Shown piece after piece: positions 56,510 through 64,000 of a stretch of 64,000 bases of DNA. The translations under genes were made by a program, and so were the position numbers. Under the pieces are notes generated by a model. The model was not told the DNA's origin. It saw only the letters and a list, made by a program, of their open reading frames with translations, and ran no database searches. The DNA lies in the NCBI GenBank assembly GCA_948099385.1, contig CANUEZ040000117.1, positions 1,412,001-1,476,000 on the forward strand, given 5' to 3'. Each line of letters begins with the position of its first letter. Position 1 is the first letter of the stretch. The stretch comes from Fasciola hepatica (Eukaryota; Platyhelminthes; Trematoda; Plagiorchiida; Fasciolidae).

Positions 56510-57890
56510 AGCACATTGTCGTCGTTCTCGAAGCTAGCTGCGACTAATCCTTATAGAACAACCAGCGAATTACCGCCGTGCTTCCTCAGTGGACTCCTAA
56601 GAGGAACATCCAGTCGCACTCCTGATGCACAAACTGGATTGTTACTGAGGTAGATGAAACAGTTCTTCCAGTCTTCAGTGGTGGGTTGAGCGTTAATACA
56701 CTGCATGATAAATCATCATGTGAAATACAATTTGCCGCTCACGCCCATATAGTAGCCAACCTTTGTAGGTTGTTTAATGGGATGCCTTTGTCGTACTTAG
56801 GTCCCTACAGAGAATTCGCCCATCATGAGTCAGTAGCTGTGTGGAAACTGCTCCGCTAGCTTTCAAAGCCGGTGTTGGAACGGCGCTGTATCATGATTAC
56901 TGACAATGATGAAGCAGCTTTACGCTACTTCCATGGTTTTCAATGGTGAGTTAAGGGTTTACACTGCACAAATATCTTCCCCTTCAATTAATACTAACTG
57001 TTATTTATCAAGCGGATATGGTGCTGTGGTATTTGTTCCCTTCCGTTAATCACCACATTGATGAACATCCACTCTCGAAGCAGTGCAGATGCCACGTAGA
57101 ACCACAGCTCTATGCGATTTTTTCGGTTTCTCCGAATTTACCAAGGCTGTCCAGATTTATTAGACACGATGATATTGCGTATTTAACTTTTATTTCGGTG
57201 ACAAAAATGTGCCCAATACAGCTCAAAAATCAAGAGAGACATTCACGAGACTAGTCTGTCGTGATTTCTCGCATTTTTATGATAAACTCAAACGATTACG
57301 TCAAAGCTCTCCTGGTCGACCATATAAATCAACGTTCCATTACCGCCTGTACAAACTAGCTCGTTCATTATCCCGGTGAAATTTGATAATAGTGCCCGAC
57401 CATTTTGGGTCATGTTGTTGGGAAAAGGACTTCGGGAGTTTGCATTATTGCCAATTCCTGTTGATGGAGAAGAGTTCAGAGAAAAACAACGGATTGAAGT
57501 CTAATGCCAACGGAAAATGATCTAAGTAACTATTGCAAACACAATGTGTTGTTCAAAAATTGATTTCGAATGCACCCATGTGCAAACGCGATGGAATAAC
57601 ATCGAACAATTATAAATATGGCACTTAAAATTGTGTCACTGTAATCACAGAGAGTAAAAAAATTCATGAACATGAGCACGCAGTGTCTTCGTTAGTATCA
57701 GGGATGAGACCGAAATTACACACCAGGATGTCAACGACCAGCCACCACTGACATATATTTCGATCACTCAATGAGACTACTACTGAGTAAACCAATACGT
57801 AATCCGGATTTTCAACAGAACCGTAAGTTAGGAGGGTTTTCAAATCCAAAATCACATCATTAACTTCTGTTTATCCCATGAATGACGTTT
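56510..57890. other. No recognisable gene
   Basis: Short text at 56575-56660 resembles 49990-50060, suggesting another low-copy repeat. Frame 57018-57254 has no domain. Confidence 0.35.
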
Positions 57891-57894
57891 GAAA

Positions 57895-58510
57895 GGTCAC
57901 TACTTACAGGCGGTAAACATGTCAGTTAAGTTGCATGAGGGTGTGGGCAGCTGAGACAAACCACGAACTACGTGTTTGGCTGCGATCGGTATCGGAGTTC
58001 AGTTCACTTGTGGCCCAGAAGTCTGATTGTCACAATGACTACAGGACAGACAGGTCTTGGTTGAAAACTAAATGACCGATTGAGTGCGTTTGTGTGTGTG
58101 TGTGTGTGTGTGCGCGCGCGCGCAGGCGTGTATTAGCTAGGATCAATAGCGAAATGCAGTGAGGTTGATTAACGACCGCGACAGGGTTGTTGATTGCAAG
58201 CACGTCAGTGTGACAATGAAAATAAGCCGTTCTGGATCGCATTCATGCCAAGAAAGATTAGAATTCATTTAGTTTGTTTCTTTATCGAGAATAATTAGAG
58301 TGCGAAGCACACAGTAAGGATTTTTGATCGACAATATCCGGAGGAAAAGTCGAGAGTTGCATCAACTGTACGCAGCCTAATGAACAAATTCGGAGAAACA
58401 GGACCGATTAAGAGCAATATAAAGTGCGGTGGACCGAAAACGGCCACAACTGAAGATGTCTTACATGAAGCTTTAGAAAGCACTCGAGACCACCCACAGC
58501 AAAACATCCG
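57895..58510 (+). mobile_element. Probable mariner-like (HTH) transposon fragment, left inverted arm
   Basis: The arm shares long stretches, inverted, with 63470-63905: the CATGTCAGTTAAGTTGCATG and GGTATCGGAGTTCAGTTCAC blocks and GACCTGTCTGT-type text are complementary. Within it, plus-strand frame text near 58340-58510 reads STVRSLMNKFGETGPIKSNI, then GGPKTATTEDVLHEALESTR, DHPQQNIRITR. This resembles the paired-type helix-turn-helix of mariner/Tc1-like transposases (xxTVRxxIxKFxETGxV, GRPRTxRTEE). No DDE catalytic domain follows, because a LINE begins at 58505. Confidence 0.55.
58089..58124. repeat. (TG)n(CG)n microsatellite
   Basis: TG repeats pass into CG repeats, a potential Z-DNA-forming tract. 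The inverted arm has the corresponding CA-rich run at 63679-63700. Confidence 0.9.
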
Positions 58511-61500
58511 CATCACGAGGAGACTGCATCTTGACGTGGTGTGATGGCTTGCGTGCCTCCATGACCCAAAGAGCTATACAGGATGGCTTTCTTGAGTCGG
58601 AGAAGCAATCACGCCTGAAAAGTCAATGGATAGAGGCCAAACGAAGTTCAGTTTCTTGGTCTTCCAGGTTGGGGGTTGTTCTGACCTGGTGATTCAGTCG
58701 GTAAAATCAGTGGAGAATAACTGATCCAAGCAAATGGGCTTTCACTCAGCCACCCCGCTGCCTTGTGGACACGTTCTCGTTAGAGCTGCGGGTCAACGTG
58801 GCGTAGGAATAGTCTTGACTGACAAAGCCAAAGCTGCTGTTTTAGAATGAATCCCTGTTAACAGTCGTTTATGTTCTGTGAGACTCCAGGGGTCACTCAG
58901 CGTTCGAAAGGGATAGTTGTATCAAGCGCAATTTGTTTGTCATCTCGGAGTACGCCCCAACGCACTGCAGCTCAGACGCGCAGAAAGATTTCTATGATGA
59001 ATTCACCACTCTCGTTCGCAGCAGTAAAGGTTCTGACATCGTAGTGCTAGCTGGTGACTTCAATGCACAAGTTAGCAAACTTAGTTCGTCAGAAGCTTGT
59101 TTAGGCGGTCGCTGTGCTTTACCCACTGAGCGTACCGATAACGGGGATAGGCTTCCCCAGTTTTGTGCAGACGATCGATTGTTCTTGTCTAGCACCAATT
59201 TCCGACACAGCTCGCGTCGCACAGCGACATGGTGCTCTAATTCTACAGGTACTCTAAGCTAGATTGATCATATCGCCGTAAGCTACCGGTGGCGCAGTTT
59301 TGTTCAGAACTGTGGGTCCTACTCGACCACGTACGTAGAGTCGGACTATGCATTAGTTTTAATGCGGTTATCTCTCCAGCTCCATGGTCATCGTCGCAAA
59401 CCGCAAACCCGATTAGCCGAGCAACATATGTGTGATCCAGAAGTACGTACCCGTTATGAACAGAAGTTAGCACATGAGCTAGGATCTACGACGAACAGTA
59501 ATGTAGATGAGCATTGGGCCCATTTCAAACAGGCGATGCACGTTACAGCGGATTTTGCCTGTGGTCCTAGATCCGATGTCCATCAAATACACTGGATCTC
59601 GCAAGAGTCGTTGAGTTTAATGGAGCAAAAGCGTCAGCTCTTGAACAGTATGAAGATGAATAAGATACGAAGAAATCCCCAGAAGCAAGTTACGAAAAGC
59701 CTTAAGAATGATCGCGAAAATTGGTGGGTCAAGGTAGTCGAAGAAATGGAGATAGTAGCTGCTTCAGGTTACAGTCAAAGACTGTTCAAACTTATTCGTG
59801 ACACCGGTGGACGGCGCATCCAGGTCAGTGAAACGATTTGCGATAGAAATGGAGAACCCATCAATAGCAAACAGCAAAGGCTTGACTGTTGGGCCGAATA
59901 TTCCAAGGAACAGTTTAGCTGGCCGCACGCTAGTGTAATTACTCCTGTGTCAACAACTGCGACTCCTTGGGTGGTATCACTTGAGCCCCCATCAGAAGCA
60001 GAAGTAGAGTCATGCATTCGATCACTAAAACGAGGAAAAGCAATAGGTCCCGACGAACTTCCCTCAGTTCTTTTCAAACTGGTTGGAGATGCTTTGATAA
60101 CATCACTTGCCATCTTGCTCCGTGACATTTGGAACGCGAAGCGTATTCCGTTAATATGGAGCGAGTCATTGATTGTTCCCATCTTCAAGAAGGGAATACC
60201 CAATGACTGCAGTAACCATCGTGGTATTGTCTTCATCCCGATAGTCACCAAAGTATTAGCCTCAATTCTGCTGCACTGTCTTACACCCGCTCGCGAGAAG
60301 AATGGTCGCGAACAGCAGGCTGCATTCCGCCCAGGTCGAGGATGTATCGACCAGATTTTTACTCTTCGCCGACTATTTGAAACGCGTCACACGCACCGTC
60401 GACCAACAATAATGGTTTTCCTAGACTTGAAAGGCGCCTTCGATTCAGTTGATCGAACATCGCTTTTCAGCGTTCTTCACCGGAAATATATGCCCCAGAA
60501 GTCAATGAACCTAATGAGATCACTGTATTCTCATACTTTTGGCCGCGTTAGGGTTTACGGTGAACTATCCGGTCGGTTCGAAACGACCAGTGGTGTTCGA
60601 CAGGGATGTCCTTTGTCTCCATTCTTGCTTAACTTCGTCATGGACGAAATAATGGGAAATGCCTTGGGAGATCTCCAGGATTTGGGCATCGTGCTGGGAA
60701 ACGGTGATAAGCTATATGACCTAGATTACGCAGACGACCTTGTCTGCCTGTTCGAATCCACGGAACATGCTCAACGTGCACTAGATAGACTCTCAAGAGC
60801 TGTAGCTTCATTCGGCACGCGTTTTTCACTTTCAAAGTGTAAGGTGATGTTACAAGACTGGACGTCAACAATTCCGAGCTTGATGCTCGATGGGGAGGTG
60901 CTGGCAGTTGTCGACCACTTCACCTACCTCGGCAGCAGCGTGACGACGGATGGGAGCACAGTAGTAGAGGTGAGCACGCGGAGGGGCGTACGCTGAACTG
61001 AAGCACTTTCACTGAAGTTGAAAGGTTGTATGTACTGTGCCACAGTGCGTTCAGTTTTGTTGTATGGTTGCAAGACTTGGGGTCTGCGTGTGGAATACAT
61101 TCGACGTCTTCAGGTTTTTGACTATCGATGCTTGCGTAGTATCGCTAGGATTGGATGGAATGACCGAGTAAGCGATACTGAGGTCAGAAATCGAGTACTG
61201 GGTACCACTTGAGGGAGTTTTCTATCAATGCGTATCCGGCTTTGTAGGCTTCGTTGGTTAGGGCACGTGTTACGCATAACAAACACACGTCTACCTTACC
61301 GCGCCCTGTTTTCCGTTGCTCCTCAGGAGTGGACGAAGGCACATGGAGGTCAACAGATGACTTGGAAACGAGGAATGAGAAAATGTACACCGAATTCAGC
61401 AAACGTGGCTGCCTCACGCCTTCGTGGTTGGGGTCCAAAAGATTTCTCAACCAGTTGGCTGGAAACACTGAAGAATATGTCTACGAACCGTGAACAGTGG

Positions 61501-61733
61501 CAATCTTGTTATCACTTTTTATCAAATCAGAATGATTGATGAATTCGTGTTTGTACAGCTACACTGTGTATTCTGTGTCGGCTACTAAGGCGTTCTTTTC
61601 TTTTTCCACCTGTGTAGGTCCACTCCCTGTCCATCTTGTATATTCATACTTTCTAATTCAACGTGTAATATGGTGAGAAAGGCAGTGGTCAGTGGGGCTT
61701 GGCCTGCTGTTTAACGCTGTACGATGATGATGA
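58505..61733 (+). mobile_element. RTE-type LINE copy A3, 5' region rearranged
   Basis: Plus-strand family A element. 5' region 58505-58660, then text matching A1 5' UTR (58720-58770), then a jump straight into the endonuclease middle at about 58772 (AGQRGVGIVLTDKAKA). About 590 bp, including the FNVRTL and SEARI motifs, are therefore missing. The 3' end is (ATG)n at about 61722-61733, after a 3' UTR that matches A1. Together with A1 and A2 it defines the family 3' end. Confidence 0.85.
58933..61539 (+). pseudogene. RTE-type LINE polyprotein (A3), broken in several places
   Basis: Pieces: 58933-59262, endonuclease (MFVISEYAPTHCSSDAQKDF, VVLAGDFNAQVSKLSSSE) ending at a TAG in place of the Gln of QIDHI. 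59362-60996, 544 codons, the rest of the endonuclease and nearly all of RT (GKAIGPDELPSVLFK, AAFRPGRGCIDQIFTLRRL, FLDLKGAFDSVDR, GVRQGCPLSPFLLNFVMDEI, LDYADDLVCLFE). It stops at 60996 after a shift or deletion near 60975. 61018-61212 and 61228-61539 continue to the true C-terminus (GQQMTWKRGMRKC to HFLSNQND). The active-site YADD is intact. The C-terminus shows the family end that A1 lost by its C13 frameshift. Confidence 0.85.
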
Positions 61734-61739
61734 AAGTAT

Positions 61740-62550
61740 TCGAGCACTGGCATGCTGTCGTTATCAGTCGCGGTCGTCTGTGGCCCGGATTCTACGAGAA
61801 AACAACTTGAGGCCGTTTAAGAAGCATCATCTCCAATGATTATGCTTGGAAGATGCAGATCGCCGCATTCAGTTTTCATTTTACAGCTCGGCTGGCATAC
61901 TGTACGACGCACCTAGTTTAGCGGTGAAGCCTTACTTCACGTGCGTGGAATGGAAATCCACCGATTTTACTGGTCACGAGAGAATCCCAGGCAGTTTGTC
62001 GCCGATCGATTTCAGCATAATAACAAGCTGATGGTTTGGGCGTAAATCCTGGGAGGGAAAATTGTCCGTCCTCGTTTTTCCGATGGAAACGTCACAGGTA
62101 TGAATAGGTTGCGTTTTAGTGATTCCCAGTAGAAAGGTCGTCTCTGGGCATGCTTCAAAATTTTCTGGCTTCTGTTTTAGAGGTGATATCACCAGTCGCA
62201 CGATCTTGTGTATGGTTTCAAAATGATGGAGCTCCTGCTCATTGAGCAATATGTGTTTGACAGTACATCGATAGTCTTTCTCGGGGATGTTGGGTAAAAA
62301 AAGGCGGACCGGCTGAATAGCCCCCCGGGTTTCCGAATCCTAATTTGTTAGACCTCTTTCTGTGGTCCCACTTGAAAAGGGAAGTATATATATTCACTAG
62401 AATCTAATTTGAATCGTCTGGAGTGTGAATGGATACTCTTCATTGAAGAGCCCAACAATGAATCACAACTGTGATTTCTCATAGTTATTCGTGTCTGGGT
62501 CACTGCTAACCCAACGAACAACGACGCTGCATGTGTCCACACGTTAACAT
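61740..62550. other. No recognisable gene
   Basis: Frames at 61846-62031 (+) and 61974-62249 (-) show no domain I know. No repeat shared within the window. Confidence 0.35.
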
Positions 62551-62556
62551 ACTACT

Positions 62557-62559
<3 letters not shown>

Positions 62560-62625
<66 letters not shown>
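62560..62625. repeat. (AT)n microsatellite
   Basis: About 32 AT units without interruption. Confidence 0.95.
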
Positions 62626-62626
<1 letters not shown>

Positions 62627-62877
62627 TACTGAGATTTCGTCATTTTGCGAAGACTCGATAAACTTATGTCACGGTCCAGTAGTATCCCCCGCCCTAAACT
62701 AGTCAGTTTCCTAACACAGGAGCATTTTGGTTTGCGTGACAAACCTTACAGTAATACGACAGTTTGACCTGACCTGACAAAACTGAGAAAAGTTGTAACC
62801 ATCTTGTGTTAAAAGCTACCAGGTCTAGTGAACTGCGAACTCGTCTAGATATCTGAACGACAACATCATTTCTTTGA

Positions 62878-63440
62878 TTGAATTCGACCACATCGGTTAC
62901 AGTACGAGATACAGGAATACATTTGGTAAAAAAGAGCACTGATCGGGAGTTAAAAAACACTATCGAACAAGCAACGGACCACACCCATTCATCTCAGTAT
63001 ATGCGTGGTAAAGGTCGGTATTCCTGCCTATACACTGCTAGATCAACCAGAGACAAAGCTTCTGCAACAGTGAAATGACTGGAAAGCGTGGCCGCGAATG
63101 AGATGTGAGACAATTGGCCCACAGTTTACTATCATTTTTGATCATCCACTGCATTACAGTCCTAACTGAAACAACTATCTGGTTCATCAGAACCTGTTCA
63201 CTGACTTGTAGCTACACCCAGATGGTCAAAATAAGCTTCATCTATGCTTACCATAATCCTCTAAGACAGTCGTGCAAAATACGGAGAGGAAGACAATTAC
63301 ATTATAGTTGTTTTGACATGAATCCGCTTAACGTCCGCTCTTTGTTATCTCAAGCATCAATTGTATACATTTCTGGTTGTTTTACCTACGCTATTATGAA
63401 GAGTAAACGAAGTCTTAACTTAGTGTTCATCAAAAAATCA
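62878..63440 (+). repeat. Interspersed repeat E, second copy
   Basis: Similar to the complement of about 5500-6116 over several hundred bases with substitutions and indels. Frames 62878-63078 and 63105-63530 fall here but are not conserved as protein between the two copies. Confidence 0.5.
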
Positions 63441-63469
63441 TCCGGTTCATCCTCCCCGGTGCTGAGATG

Positions 63470-63905
63470 TTTTGCTGTGGATGGCCTCGAATGCCTTCTA
63501 AGGCTTCATGTGAGACACCTTCAGTTGTGACCGCTTTCGGTCCACCGCAATTTATTTTGTCCTCAACCGATCCTGTTTCTTCGCACCTGTACATCGGTTA
63601 CCAATCAACAAACCTATCGCGATCGTTAATCGACCTTGCTGCATTTCATCATTGATCCTAGCTAACGCACGCCTGCGCACACACAAACACACGCACACAG
63701 AGAGAGAGAGAGAAGCACTCAATCGGCCATTTAGTTTTCAACCAAGACCTGTCTGTTCTGTGGTCATTGTGACCATCAGACTTCTGGGCCACAAGTGAAC
63801 TGAACTCCGATACCGATCGCAGCTAAGCACGTAGTTCGTGGTTTGTCTCAGCTGCCCACACCCTCATGCAACTTAACTGACATGTTTACCGCCTGTAAGT
63901 AGTGT
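63470..63905 (-). mobile_element. Probable mariner-like (HTH) transposon fragment, right inverted arm
   Basis: Complement of the left arm at 57895-58510 with indels. Minus-strand text ETGSVEDKINCGGPKAVTTE, then EGVSHEAL, HPQQNI parallels the HTH peptide of the left arm. The sequence continues to the window end. Confidence 0.55.
63679..63712. repeat. (CA)n(GA)n simple repeat
   Basis: CA-rich run followed by GAGAGAGAGAGAGA. Confidence 0.85.
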
Positions 63906-64000
63906 TTTCGAGCGTTACTTATGAGGCAGACTAGGTTGATTTTTTCGATTTTCTGAGACGCTGTCATATTTCAGTAAGTTAAATGGGAATGGTTTACATC

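Noticed and set aside
63180..63195. Minus-strand CTGATGA in repeat E
   Set aside because: No GAAA with stem II follows at hammerhead distance.
1..64000. CRISPR arrays, operons or prokaryotic defence systems
   Set aside because: No regularly spaced short repeats with unique spacers. The gene structure is spliced eukaryotic, and simple repeats are microsatellites.

Overview
The window looks like a piece of a flatworm nuclear genome, most likely a digenean trematode (fluke). This is inferred from four things: tiny introns (about 50-100 bp) beside introns of 5-9 kb in one gene, abundant RTE-type LINEs, a Penelope-like element, and tRNA-derived SINEs with hammerhead-ribozyme repeats. I cannot name the species. 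There is no prokaryotic or viral gene organisation.

Only one host protein-coding gene is convincing. It is a plus-strand gene for an MPS1/TTK-type dual-specificity kinase (spindle assembly checkpoint), spread over about 39 kb (14086-53442). The kinase domain is complete on seven exons (35015-53442) whose splice phases all agree, with a stop at 53440-53442. Three exons at 25068-26326 encode a low-complexity linker, and 14086-17275 holds the probable N-terminal TPR-like exons. Two junctions in that N-terminal part are not resolved. One tRNA-Leu(AAG) gene lies at 1139-1217, and degraded tRNA-Pro-like and tRNA-Ser-like sequences lie at 1638-1714 and 38260-38340.

Everything else is repeats. 1-645: CR1/jockey-like LINE 3' end (+). 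2485-6116: SINE, LINE and Penelope-like fragments (-). 6291-9957: nearly intact RTE-type LINE (-). 10-14 kb: SINEs, a hammerhead-repeat relic and a decayed LINE. 18.3-21.4 kb: decayed RTE (-). 22307-22561: foldback element with hammerhead ribozymes. 26.3-31.6 kb: two RTE copies (-), one interrupted by a 247-bp hairpin element carrying a well-formed hammerhead ribozyme. 31.7-33.1 kb: more RTE and SINE. 39.2-42.9 kb (+) and 44.6-47.9 kb (-): RTE elements inside kinase introns. 48969-49870: near-identical duplicate of 40421-41322. 50143-52130: inverted RTE 3' ends around a kinase exon. 56.3-56.5 kb: decayed hammerhead foldback. 57.9-63.9 kb: inverted arms of a probable mariner-like element around a third RTE copy (+).

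The LINEs probably supply the reverse transcriptase for the SINEs and other small elements; this is inferred, not shown. The kinase gene has accommodated them by growing introns while keeping its exons intact.
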